Part shown: positions 1 through 9,600 of the stretch, in pieces
Numbering within the stretch: position 1 is the stretch's first letter
How the letters are laid out: the number at the start of each line of letters is the position of its first letter
Assembly: GCA_009873655.1 (NCBI GenBank)
Contig: WAIB01000003.1
Coordinates: 1 to 64,000, forward strand
Source: Nitrospinota bacterium
GTDB lineage: Bacteria; Nitrospinota; Nitrospinia; Nitrospinales; VA-1
Length of the DNA stretch: 64,000 nucleotides
Reading direction: 5' to 3'
Program-made: the position numbers and the translations under genes
The notes under the pieces: generated by a model
What the model was told of the DNA's origin: nothing
Seen by the model: the letters and a program-made list of their open reading frames with translations, nothing else
The model's database searches: none

Positions 1-951
1 GCACGCTATGGCCATGTGGGGACAATGCGTTTGTTAATCGAGCACGGTGCGAATATCGAAAATCAACTCCATGATGGCGCCACTCCTTTATTAATGGCTA
101 CGGGGGAAGAACATTCCAGGGCGGTCCATCTTTTACTGGAAAAAGGGGCAAATGTTTATGCTAAAGACTACGAAGGCAATCAACCCATTCTCCTTGCTGT
201 CTTGACCGGGCGTGCGGATATATTAGAGATTCTCATTTCAAAGGGGGCTGATCCAAATTCCAAAAATGCGTTTGGTGATCCCATTATTTTTTTAGCCGCC
301 GAACGGGGTTTTGCTGACTGCGTTAAAGTGTTGCTGGAATCCGGGGTGGATACAAACTTCCGTCTCAAAAATGGCTGGGCACCCCTTATGAGAGCCGCAA
401 AGTTTGGACGTGTTCGAGTCGCGGAAACATTAATAAATAAAGGGGCGGATGTAAACCTGGCGAGCAAAGGAGGGGCGACTTCATTGATGATCGCATCAGA
501 AAGAGGCGAGTTGGAGGTGGCGAAACTGCTGGTGGAGCACCAGGCTGATTTGAATGCAAAAAGTAGAAACGGCGCGACCGCGGTTATCAGTGCTGCCGCA
601 GGAGGACATGAAGAAATTGTTGCGTTTTTACTTGGTAAAGGCGCGGAGCTTCGTTCGCCAATAAATAATGGATCTACCGCGTTGATGGTTGCTGCAGAGC
701 GGGGTCATTTAAATACGGTAAAGATATTGATGGAACAGGGAGCGGATATTCAAGCCAGAAGCAACAAAGGGTGGACACCCTTAATGGTTGCTGCAGCCGG
801 GGGACATATTGAAATTACCAGACTGTTTTTGGAAAAAGGGGCCCGGTGGGATGTGGAATCAAAGGCAGGCTGGACAGCTTTAAAAGTTGCCGTCAAATTA
901 GGGAAGAAAGAAGTGGCCCGGCAGCTAATGGAGGCAGGGGCAGATAGGTAA
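1..951 (+). CDS. Ankyrin-repeat protein, 5' end outside window
   Basis: The reading frame is open from base 1 (the first codons read ARYGH, a normal ankyrin-repeat piece), so the GTG at 16 is probably internal and the gene begins upstream. What is visible is about nine consecutive ~33-residue ankyrin repeats with the usual G-TPL-AA--GH--IV--LL--GAD pattern and almost nothing else. No signal peptide or catalytic domain is seen in this part. Ankyrin arrays bind protein partners; no specific partner can be read from the sequence. It ends 5 bases before the convergent LpxC-fusion gene. The family call is firm and the role unknown. Confidence 0.85.
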   Translation, partial: ARYGHVGTMRLLIEHGANIENQLHDGATPLLMATGEEHSRAVHLLLEKGANVYAKDYEGNQPILLAVLTGRADILEILISKGADPNSKNAFGDPIIFLAAERGFADCVKVLLESGVDTNFRLKNGWAPLMRAAKFGRVRVAETLINKGADVNLASKGGATSLMIASERGELEVAKLLVEHQADLNAKSRNGATAVISAAAGGHEEIVAFLLGKGAELRSPINNGSTALMVAAERGHLNTVKILMEQGADIQARSNKGWTPLMVAAAGGHIEITRLFLEKGARWDVESKAGWTALKVAVKLGKKEVARQLMEAGADR

Positions 952-956
952 TGGAT

Positions 957-3164
957 TCAGTTTATCTCTGTAAGACTGTCGCGGATAATTTTGAGAAGAC
1001 CTACATTCTGGGTATGGCCTGACTTGCAAGCTTTGATCTTTCCACGGATTGGTTTTCCCAGCAGATAAAAATCGCCCAGTATATCCAGAATTTTATGGCG
1101 TGCGAACTCGTCTTCAAATCGCAGTTCGGTGTTTAAAACCTTGTTGTCTCCAAGCAATATAAAATTGTCCAGTTTGCCACCCGATGCATAACCCATCTTG
1201 GTTAATTGCGCGACTTCTTCCATAAACCCGAAAGTTCGAGCAGGAGCAATTTCTTTTTTAAAGCTCTCATCTCCCTGGAACTCGTAGGTGAAATCCTGAA
1301 TTCCTATGGGTTCAGGGTATTCCATATGATAACTGACGGAAAAATTATCGCTGGGTTCGATCGAAATGTAAGGGCCGCCTTTTTCCTTGTCGCCAAATGA
1401 ATAACACTTGTCAACGACAATTTCTTCGTAAAAATCGTCCTGGTCTTCAAACTCACCGTCTTCTAAAAGTTCGCAGAAATCCTTGGCCGAACCGTCCATT
1501 ACCGGGGCTTCATCACCAATTTTTATGAGCAGGTTGGTAACCCGGTACATATGCAAGGTGGCCATAATATGTTCAATGGTTCCAACCGAGTTTGCCCCTC
1601 TTTTCAGACAGGTGGAATAATCCGTAGATTGAACATTTTCAAGTTGCGCGGGAATAGTTTTTCCTGATGCGATATCACCAAAAATGATTCCGCTCCCAGG
1701 GGGCATGGGTTGTAGTATCAGCCCTGTTTTAATGCCCGAATGCAAGCTGCTTCCACATAGAACCACACTTCGTTTTAATGTTCTCTGCGGATATTTTTTT
1801 TGGGTAGAAGAAGAATCGACTTCCTGCATTTCAATGGAATGAAATTTGATTTTTTCCTGAAATTGTTTTTTGGTGGTTTTTAAAACTTTGCAGGTTTTAT
1901 CGATATCCCAATTGTTTCTTTTTAAATGGTGAAGAATAAAATGTTTTTCCCAGATTGTTTCCGCTTCTTGAAGTGATCCTACTTCGTTAAAAGAATTAAT
2001 ATCGATTTGATTCTGGGGTTTCCAGATTTCGGGAGGTAAATCCTGAATTCTAATGGTTTCCTGGTTTGCGCAGGTCAGGATCAGTTTTTCCAAAACATTT
2101 CGCAGCTCTTTTATGTTTCCCGGCCAGCTATAACTGCAAAGTGCGGTAAGAACTCCTTCTTCAATTTTTGGAAGAATGGTATTTAATTCCCGTTTTTTTT
2201 CTTCCCAAAAATCCCTCGTAATAACAGAAATACTCGCTGCGTGATTTCTTAAGGGTGGGATGAGAAGGGTGGTTTCCTTAAAACAGTCCAGCAGGCCCTG
2301 ATGAAACTTGCCCTTCGCGGCTAAATCCTCCAGGTTTTCAGCAGATGAAATAAAAAGCCTGCTGGGCAGGAATTCAAAACTGGAGCCGGGATGAGAAGCG
2401 TTTTGTAATGCCTCTGCAAGTTTTTCCTGAAGCCCTTTGCTGAGAGATTCTATGTTGCTAAGTAAAACGACTTTTTTTCCGGATGCTGAATCACTTCCCG
2501 GTTTGTTTTCTTTGTTCTTTCGTTTAAAAAGTTGGGTCTGGATGGCTTGTTTTTGACGGAAAGAACAATTCAATTTTACAAAAGGCAGATCCGCTTTCAG
2601 GCTTTGAGCATGTATGGCTCTGGCTACTGATTCTTTGCCTGTGCCCGTTTCGCCCAACAGCAAAACGGGTTCCAGGTGTTCTGAAAGTGCTTTGATACCC
2701 TTTTTAACTTCCACCATAGATTCAAAACAAACGGGAAGCTGCTTCAAAACCGCAGGAGATCCGGTTTCTTTTGTCAGTACCGATTTTTTTTCATGAAGAG
2801 CATTTTGAATGGATTCAGTGATTCGGTCGAGGGAAAAGGGTTTTTCTATAAAATCCTGGGCGCCCAGTTTTGTCGCTTTGACGGCAGTATCTATAGTGCC
2901 ATGGCCCGACATGATTAAAACTTCTACCCCCGGGTTATAGGTCTTTAAAGTTTTTAAGACTTCTATTCCATCCATCCCGGGCAACCAAATGTCCAGTAAT
3001 ACGAGGTCGGGAGGGTCTTTCTGGATTAATTCCAAAGCTTCCACACCGTCACCCGTCATGGAGACGTCATACCCTTCGTCAGATAATATTCCGGTCAGGG
3101 AGCTGACAATATTTTTTTCGTCGTCAACGATAAGAATGCGTTCTTTAGCCAATCTTTTCTCCAA
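957..3164 (-). CDS. lpxC: Response regulator / degenerate sigma54-type AAA+ / LpxC fusion
   Basis: A single 735-residue frame joins three parts. Residues 1-125 are a CheY-like receiver with phosphoacceptor D58. Residues about 130-390 are an NtrC-type AAA+ domain with Walker A GETGTGKES (171-179), but the GAFTGA loop is absent and the Walker B acidic pair is replaced by S236-N237. A Fis-like helix-turn-helix region follows (about 398-445). Residues 460-735 are a complete LpxC (UDP-3-O-acyl-N-acetylglucosamine deacetylase, the committed step of lipid A synthesis), with zinc ligands H532, H690 and D694, E531 and general-acid H717. Usual LpxC is about 300 residues and free-standing. It is last in a greA-trmB-lpxC operon with a 6-base gap after trmB. 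I infer an active deacetylase with a regulatory N-terminus that probably cannot activate sigma54 transcription. Confidence 0.9.
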   Translation of the reverse strand: MEKRLAKERILIVDDEKNIVSSLTGILSDEGYDVSMTGDGVEALELIQKDPPDLVLLDIWLPGMDGIEVLKTLKTYNPGVEVLIMSGHGTIDTAVKATKLGAQDFIEKPFSLDRITESIQNALHEKKSVLTKETGSPAVLKQLPVCFESMVEVKKGIKALSEHLEPVLLLGETGTGKESVARAIHAQSLKADLPFVKLNCSFRQKQAIQTQLFKRKNKENKPGSDSASGKKVVLLSNIESLSKGLQEKLAEALQNASHPGSSFEFLPSRLFISSAENLEDLAAKGKFHQGLLDCFKETTLLIPPLRNHAASISVITRDFWEEKKRELNTILPKIEEGVLTALCSYSWPGNIKELRNVLEKLILTCANQETIRIQDLPPEIWKPQNQIDINSFNEVGSLQEAETIWEKHFILHHLKRNNWDIDKTCKVLKTTKKQFQEKIKFHSIEMQEVDSSSTQKKYPQRTLKRSVVLCGSSLHSGIKTGLILQPMPPGSGIIFGDIASGKTIPAQLENVQSTDYSTCLKRGANSVGTIEHIMATLHMYRVTNLLIKIGDEAPVMDGSAKDFCELLEDGEFEDQDDFYEEIVVDKCYSFGDKEKGGPYISIEPSDNFSVSYHMEYPEPIGIQDFTYEFQGDESFKKEIAPARTFGFMEEVAQLTKMGYASGGKLDNFILLGDNKVLNTELRFEDEFARHKILDILGDFYLLGKPIRGKIKACKSGHTQNVGLLKIIRDSLTEIN

Positions 3165-3170
3165 ATGATT

Positions 3171-3821
3171 TCAGGTGGCGGAGGTCACAGGAGCCAGCCG
3201 TAAGTACTCAAGATAAAATATTTTTTCGCCGGCGTTGATATAATTTTTTTCGTATTTTGATTTTGGAAGATCCATGCGTTCTTTGAGAAAACCAAAATTG
3301 TCATCCATGTTCTGGAACCGCATTTCGGAATTAAAATATTCCAGCATCTCATGGGCGTACCTTTCGCTGTCCGTAGCCAGGCTGGCCTTTCCTTCCGGCC
3401 CCAGTTTGTTTGCCAAATGATTGATAAACTCCGGTTTGATCAATCTCCTTTTTATATGTCTTTTTTTAGGCCAGGGATCAGGGAAATTTATGTAGACCGT
3501 GTCCAGTTCTCCTTCCTGGAAAAGGTAAGAAATTTTATTACGGATATCACCATAGACGATCCGTATATTTTCCAATTGAAGGTTTTTAATGCGGGTCATG
3601 ATTTTTCTTATACCCTTATGGTAAAAATCGATACCAATAAAATTACTTCCGGGTTCTTTCGCTGCCATTTCAATCAGAAAATTACCCATTCCAAACCCGA
3701 TTTCGAGTTTCAGGGGGTTGGAATTTCCAAACAGGGTCGGCCAATCGGGCCTTTCATCCACATCCAGAAAAAAGGGATCGTGTTCCGCAATTTGTGCAAA
3801 TGAAATCAGTGGTTTTCCCAT
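3171..3821 (-). CDS. trmB: tRNA (guanine-N7)-methyltransferase
   Basis: This 216-residue Rossmann-fold SAM methyltransferase makes m7G46 in the variable loop of tRNAs. Motif I is EIGFGMGNFL near residue 40, followed by the acidic IGIDFYHKGI strand. The family hallmark INFPDPWPKKRH sits around residues 110-121, with RRLIKPEFI after it. Length is normal for TrmB. It starts 5 bases after the greA stop and ends 6 bases before the LpxC-fusion gene, so the three are almost certainly co-transcribed. Confidence 0.95.
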   Translation of the reverse strand: MGKPLISFAQIAEHDPFFLDVDERPDWPTLFGNSNPLKLEIGFGMGNFLIEMAAKEPGSNFIGIDFYHKGIRKIMTRIKNLQLENIRIVYGDIRNKISYLFQEGELDTVYINFPDPWPKKRHIKRRLIKPEFINHLANKLGPEGKASLATDSERYAHEMLEYFNSEMRFQNMDDNFGFLKERMDLPKSKYEKNYINAGEKIFYLEYLRLAPVTSAT

Positions 3822-3826
3822 GAGCC

Positions 3827-4318
3827 TTAATCCGAGTCCTCATCATCGGGATAATCGTGAATCGTTATGACTTTTAAAACTTCAAACTCCAATTTATTAT
3901 CTGGAAGGGGAACGATAACATCATCCCCTTCCTGTTTACCTACCAGGGCACGGCCTACTGGGGATGCCGCAGACAGTTTTCTCTCGTCAGGGTTTACCTC
4001 TTCCGGAAAAACCAGATGATATTTAATCTCTTCGCCCGTATTGAGGTCGCGAAGATATAAAGTGCTGCCCAGCCCGGACCGGTCATTTGGAATCTTGTCC
4101 AGGTTAATGGACGTGATATCGCTTATTCTTTTTTGCAGAAGAGACACCCGGGACTCCAGAAACATCTGCCTTTCCTTGGCAGCCTTGAACTCGGCATTTT
4201 CACTCAAATCACCATGCTCACGGGCAGTTTTTAAAGCTTTGGGTATGTCCACCTGCAGTTCTTTTTGAGACTCTTTTAATTCCTGATCCAGTTTATCCAA
4301 TATGGGAAGTCGAGCCAT
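3827..4318 (-). CDS. greA: Transcription elongation factor GreA/GreB
   Basis: The protein has 163 residues with the Gre architecture. An N-terminal antiparallel coiled coil contains AREHGDLSENAEFKAAKE; the conserved acidic D-E pair at its tip inserts into the RNA polymerase secondary channel and stimulates cleavage of backtracked RNA. A C-terminal FKBP-like domain follows (SPVGRALVGKQEGDDV). First gene of the operon with trmB and the LpxC fusion. GreA and GreB are hard to separate by eye; a single Gre gene in a minimal set is normally called greA. A GGAG lies about 10 bases before the ATG. Confidence 0.92.
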   Translation of the reverse strand: MARLPILDKLDQELKESQKELQVDIPKALKTAREHGDLSENAEFKAAKERQMFLESRVSLLQKRISDITSINLDKIPNDRSGLGSTLYLRDLNTGEEIKYHLVFPEEVNPDERKLSAASPVGRALVGKQEGDDVIVPLPDNKLEFEVLKVITIHDYPDDEDSD

Positions 4319-4724
4319 TGCTAATTCAACTCCAAAAAAAATCGATTTTTAATATTACTCAACATTGGGTCTTTTGACATAGGAATATTCTGCCTAATTT
4401 ATATGCTGCAAAGGTATGAAAATAGGGTTGGGAGTAGATTGAAAACCCCGGTAAGCCAGACTTTAAAAAATTCCTAAATCATTTAAACGCTTTCCTTTAG
4501 AAGAAAAAAAGTAGCTTATTGTAGGGGGTGAATTGCTTTTGGGTCAACAAAAATTTCCTGCCTTGATTTTTAAGACGCAAAGGCCTGCGTTAAAACTCCA
4601 ATTTGGCTTTAAATACTTGACCTTTAAGGGGATAAGCCGAAAAAATGTCCAATCAGTCAAATAAAGCTCTAAATAAACAAAAATCAATGGATATCAGTGT
4701 TGGTTTTTTGTTGCGTAAAGCTTC
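4319..4724. other. Divergent intergenic region greA / HDOD gene
   Basis: About 400 A+T-rich bases lie between the divergent greA and HDOD genes and should hold both promoters. On the plus strand a TTGACA occurs near 4373, and a possible small ORF begins at 4645. No strong hairpin or terminator is seen and no convincing -10 box could be fixed. Confidence 0.4.
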
Positions 4725-4728
4725 ATGA
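4645..4728 (+). CDS. Possible 27-residue upstream ORF overlapping the HDOD start
   Basis: ATG at 4645 is preceded by a purine-rich AAGGGGAT about 11 bases upstream and opens 27 codons (MSNQSNKALNK... ending KAS). Its stop TGA overlaps the ATG of the HDOD gene as ATGA at 4725-4728. The HDOD ATG itself has no clear Shine-Dalgarno sequence, so translational coupling is possible. The peptide resembles nothing I recognise. Low confidence: a frame this short can arise by chance. Confidence 0.25.
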   Translation: MSNQSNKALNKQKSMDISVGFLLRKAS

Positions 4729-5579
4729 AAGACAACCTTCTAAATTTATTAGAAACCAAGGGAGATTTGCCTCCTTTATCTGATGTCCTTTTAAAACTGG
4801 AAAACCGGGTTAATGACCCCAATAGTGATATTGAGGAAATTTCGGGCCTGATTCAAACGGAACCGGTTTTATCGGGAAGACTGATCAAGCTGTCCAATAG
4901 TGTGCTTTTTGGAGGGGGAAGGGACGAAGTTCATAATCTGGACGAAGCCATAATGCGATTGGGGATGAAAATGGTTTTGGATCTGGCTTATACCCTGGAG
5001 CTTCCTAAAGCATTTAAAAAGTCAAAATCTTTTGATCATATCCAGTTTTGGAAACATTCATTAGGCGTAGCCTATTTGTCCCGGTCGTTAGCGGTTCATA
5101 TGAATTCTCCAAAAGAAGACCTGGAGGTGAGCTATCTATCAGGTCTCATGCACGATGTAGGGATTCTGGTTTTTGATTACCTGGTTCCTGATGATTACTC
5201 GGAATTTATCAAAACGATGGCAGAAAGCGATAGAACCCTGAGCGAATTAGAAATAGAAAAGTTCGGTATCTCCCATTCCGAGCTTGGCGCGGAATTTGTT
5301 GGAAAATGGTGGCCGGTCTCTGAAACGGTGGTGAAGTCCGTAAGAAGGCATCATAATCCACCCCCCCAAAAGAAAATCAAACCGGGAATTCCCCGTCTGG
5401 TGAACTGGGCCAACCAAATCGCCAATAATAATGATATGAAAAATGGGCTTCCCATGCATTCCGATCCTCTGGATGAGAACCTTTTCCCGAGATTGAAATT
5501 GAGCGGGGAGGATTTGAACGAAATGGTGGAAAAAACGAAAGAGGGCGTTGAGGCGGCCCATATGATCCTGAAACGTTAG
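4725..5579 (+). CDS. HDOD-domain signalling protein
   Basis: This 284-residue protein is almost entirely an HDOD domain, a degenerate HD-phosphohydrolase fold found in bacterial signalling proteins linked to chemotaxis, c-di-GMP or stress responses. Visible landmarks are LPPLSDVLLKLENRV near the N-terminus, the IQTEPVLSGRLIKLSNS helix, HSLGVAYLSR, and an HDVG element near residue 144. No GGDEF, EAL or receiver domain is attached. It stands as a single gene. Enzymatic activity is doubtful for the family, and the partner is unknown. Confidence 0.85.
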   Translation: MKDNLLNLLETKGDLPPLSDVLLKLENRVNDPNSDIEEISGLIQTEPVLSGRLIKLSNSVLFGGGRDEVHNLDEAIMRLGMKMVLDLAYTLELPKAFKKSKSFDHIQFWKHSLGVAYLSRSLAVHMNSPKEDLEVSYLSGLMHDVGILVFDYLVPDDYSEFIKTMAESDRTLSELEIEKFGISHSELGAEFVGKWWPVSETVVKSVRRHHNPPPQKKIKPGIPRLVNWANQIANNNDMKNGLPMHSDPLDENLFPRLKLSGEDLNEMVEKTKEGVEAAHMILKR

Positions 5580-5682
5580 CTATTCGGTAAAGAGAATTTT
5601 ACAATATCCGAAAAAATTGATAAAACTATAAGTTTAACTCAACAAATCAAATATTTCCCGGGTTTCGGAATAAGCAGATTCG

Positions 5683-6657
5683 ATGACAGAAAGCATTTTT
5701 AAAGTAAGTTTTCATGGCGTAAGGGGGTCTATCCCCAGTCCTCTGACTCCTCCAGAGGTGGAGGAAAAGCTGTTGCGTGCCTGCCAGGTAGCACAGCCAG
5801 AGAACCTGAAGGATGAATCGGCCATACAGGATTTCGTCAAAGGTCTTCCCGTCGAACTAAGAGGGACTTTTGGGGGCAATTCTTCCTGTGTCTCGATGGA
5901 AGTGAATGGCGAATGCCTGATATTTGACGCTGGTTCCGGGATCAGGCTGCTGGGCCAGGAACTGATGGGCTGCGAATTTGGTCGCGGCCAGGGAAAAGCA
6001 AGTCTTTTCTTTTCCCATACCCATTGGGATCATATTCTGGGTATTCCCTTTTTCCTTCCTTTTTATATAAAGGGCAACAAGTTCACGATCCATAGTCCTC
6101 TGTCCGATATCAGGGAGCGGCTTGAAGGACAGCAGAAATCGGAATATTTTCCCATCCCGTTCAGTATTTATGAGTCGGACATCGATTTTGTGGTTCTGGA
6201 AGATAAGACCGAGCATATGATCGGTGATATTAAAATCACCTGGAAGGGCATGTACCATCCGGGACAATGCTATGCCTACCGGGTGGATTGTGGCGGCAAA
6301 TCGGTCGTCTATGCAACAGACGCGGAATATAAAAAACTGGGTTCCGGTGATTTAAAACCCGCCGTTGAGTTTTTTAAAGATGCGGACCTGTTGATTTTCG
6401 ATTCCATGTACACCTTCAGTGAAGGCCTGGAAAAAGAAGACTGGGGCCACAGCTCCACTTTTATCGGTGTGGACCTGGCCGTGGAAGCAAATGTCAAACA
6501 AATCGCTTTTTTTCACCACGAACCTACCTACAGCGATTTTAAACTCGTCGATATTTTCCGGCAGACAGAAAAATACCTGAAACTGGTGGCCCCGAAACAG
6601 GATCTCAAAATGTTCCTCTCCTACGAAGGTCTCACCATTGACCTGCACCAGGAATAA
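5683..6657 (+). CDS. Metallo-beta-lactamase-fold hydrolase
   Basis: The 324-residue protein opens with VSFHGVRGSIPSP and then TFGGNSSCVSME, the typical start of a cytoplasmic MBL subgroup related to PhnP, RNase Z and cAMP phosphodiesterases. The metal motif is HTHWDHILGIPFF (H-x-H-x-D-H), with later ligands in MYHPGQCYAYRV, VYATDAEY (Asp), DSMY and FFHHEP. No signal peptide is present. Substrates in this group are usually phosphodiesters, but the sequence does not say which. It is followed 6 bases later by the oxoprolinase gene, so the two may be co-transcribed. Confidence 0.85.
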   Translation: MTESIFKVSFHGVRGSIPSPLTPPEVEEKLLRACQVAQPENLKDESAIQDFVKGLPVELRGTFGGNSSCVSMEVNGECLIFDAGSGIRLLGQELMGCEFGRGQGKASLFFSHTHWDHILGIPFFLPFYIKGNKFTIHSPLSDIRERLEGQQKSEYFPIPFSIYESDIDFVVLEDKTEHMIGDIKITWKGMYHPGQCYAYRVDCGGKSVVYATDAEYKKLGSGDLKPAVEFFKDADLLIFDSMYTFSEGLEKEDWGHSSTFIGVDLAVEANVKQIAFFHHEPTYSDFKLVDIFRQTEKYLKLVAPKQDLKMFLSYEGLTIDLHQE

Positions 6658-6663
6658 TCCAGT

Positions 6664-9600
6664 GTGACGCTGGACACCACCCCTTCATTCCGGTTTTCCA
6701 TTGACCGTGGTGGCACTTTCACGGATATATACGCTGAAATTTCCGGTGAACCCGGATTCAGAATCTTAAAACTCCTTTCAGAAAATCCCCAACAATATCC
6801 CGATGCCCCTCTCGAAGGAATACGGCGCATCATGCAGGAGGTGACGGGGCAAACCATAACCGAACTTCCCGCTGATTCAATCCAATGGATTCGAATGGGA
6901 ACGACCCTTGCCACCAATGCTTTTCTGGAACGCAAGGGAACACGAAGTGCCCTGATTATTACGAAAGGGTTTGGGGACCTGCTCCAGATCGGAAAACAAA
7001 ACCGGCCCCATATTTTTGAATTGAAAATCGAAAAACCTTCCCCCCTTTATGAATGTGTCGTGGAAATTGAGGAGCGGGTACGAATTCTCCCATCGGGAAA
7101 AGTGGAGGTGCTGAGCGCACCGGATATTGAAAAAGTAAAACACCAACTCTATGACCTTCGTAAAAAAGGAATTCAAAGCCTCGCCGTTGCGTTCATGCAC
7201 GCTTACGTTTTCCCTGACCATGAGAGGATGGTGAAAAATCTTGCGCAGGAAATTGGATTCGAAAATATCTCCATCTCCAGCGAAGTTCTGCCTTTAATCA
7301 AACTGGTTGACCGGGGTCAGACCACCTGCCTGGATGCCTATTTAAATCTTCCCATTCAGAAATATTTAAGAAGTTTCAATAAAGGGTTTTCCTCCCTGTT
7401 TGTCATGCAATCCGATGGCGGTCTGGTAGAAGCCCCTTCTGTCTCGGGGTGCCGGTCGTTGCTTTCCGGTCCCGCCGGGGGGGTTGTCGGGTATGCGCAA
7501 TCGGTTGATTGCGGCAACCGTCCTGTTATCGGATTCGACATGGGCGGAACCTCCACCGATGTTTCCCGGTTCGGCGGCGAGTATGAATGGAGTCTGGAAA
7601 ACGAGATTGCCGGTGTCCCGGTACAGGTACCGCAACTGAACATCGTAACCGTTGCCGCCGGCGGGGGATCCCGGTTGTTTTTTGAAAATGGAATGTACAG
7701 GGTCGGGCCCGAATCTTCCGGTGCTTATCCCGGTCCTGTCTGTTACCGCAATGGCGGCCCCCTTTCGCTCACCGATGCCAACCTGGTCCTGGGAAGGCTC
7801 CCGCATTTCCCGAAAGTTCTGGGCGAAAACGAAGACCAGGCACTGGATAAAGAAAAAACCCGGAAAACGTTTGCGGAACTCTCGGAAAAAATCTTCAAGG
7901 AGACCGGGCATAAGAAATCCATCGAAGAAATCGCTTATGGATTCATCGAAGTCGCCAATGAAAATATGGCGCGTCCCATCCACGAAATCTCAACCGCCCG
8001 GGGATTCGATGTGCGCGACCATGTGCTCGCCTGTTTCGGCGGGGCCGGCGGACAACACGCCTGCGCCATCGCCCGCTCCCTGGGAATCACCGAAGTGTTC
8101 GTGCACCGGTTTGCGGGAGTCCTCTCCGCCTATGGAATGGCCCTCGCCAATATCACCGCCGAAAGGCAGGAGTCGGTCTCTTGCGATATTGAAAAAGAGA
8201 TTCCCGCCGAACTGATGAGCCGGCTGGATGCACTGGAAAAATCGGCCTGCGATGAATTGCGTAAAAGGGGAGAACGGGAAATCAACGTGCAGCGGTTTTT
8301 GAATATGCGCCTTGAAGGTTCCGATACGACCCTGATGGTTTGCCAGGTCCCCGGAAAAAATATCACCGAAGAATTCAGGAACATTCATCAAAGGGAGTTT
8401 GGATTCAATCCGCCGGGAAGGAAAATACAGGTCCAGGATATCCGCGTTCGCGCGGAAGGAAACACCCCTCGACCCGGAAACGCAAAGATAAGCAAGAACG
8501 GGGAACCGGGACGACCGGTTTCAAAAGAGGATTGCTATTTTCGGGATGGATGGCAGGAGACCCCCGTTTATAAAATGGAATCCCTCTACGCGGAAAATGT
8601 CATCCAAGGCCCGGCGATAATTCTGCAGGGAACCTCGACTATCCTGATTGAGCCGGACTGCAAAGCCACGGTCAGTGATTTTGGCGATATCAAGATCGAG
8701 GTGGGGCAGGTCAAAGTAAAACCAATGGGGGTGGAACTGGACGCGGTGCGGCTTTCGTTGTTCGGCTCGCGGTTCATGTCCATCGCGGAACAGATGGGGC
8801 GGGTCCTGCAACGAACCGCCGTTTCCACCAATATCAAGGAACGCCTCGACTTCTCCTGCGCCATATTTGATCCCGAAGGGGGACTCGTCGCCAACGCTCC
8901 CCACCAGCCCGTGCACCTCGGCGCAATGGGTGAAGCGGTGAAGAAACAGGTGGAACTTCAAGGCATCCCTCAACAGGGGGAAGTGTGGGTGAGCAACCAC
9001 CCTGAAGTGGGCGGCAGCCATTTGCCCGATATCACCGTCGTGACCCCGGTGCTGAAAGACGGCAAGCCGGTATTCTTTGTTGCCAACCGCGGCCACCACG
9101 CCGATGTGGGCGGCATCACCCCCGGGTCCATGCCTCCCTTCTCAAAGACCCTGCAACAAGAAGGAGCCTGCATAAAAACGTTCCAACTGGTGAAGGAGGG
9201 GGAGTTTCAGGAAGAAGCCATCAGGAAAATTTTTGCGGATGCCGGTGCGCGTTCGCTCCCGGATAATATTTCCGACCTCAAGGCACAGGTGGCGGCGAAC
9301 CAGAAAGGCATCGCCCTGCTCAATCAAATGATCGACACGGTATCGCTCGAAGTGGTGCAGGCGTATATGCGGCACCTGCAGAAAAACGCCAGCGACTCGG
9401 TTAGAAATTTATTGCGGTCGTTCTGCGGCGAAAAAGAAGAAGTGCAGTTACACGCTAAAGATAATCTCGACGACGGTAGTGAAATAAATCTGGTTCTGAA
9501 AGTTAACAAGAAGGGTGGCCTTGCCACCTTTGATTTTTCGGGGACGTCGAAACAGTTGCCGGGAAACCTAAACGTACCCAAAGCCGTGACCCGTTCGGCA

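Noticed and set aside
7652-8215. Long plus-strand open frame inside the oxoprolinase gene
   Set aside because: It is Pro/Ser/Arg-rich, lacks any recognisable motif and overlaps a complete HyuA domain in the coding frame; the high G+C of that gene produces such frames by chance.
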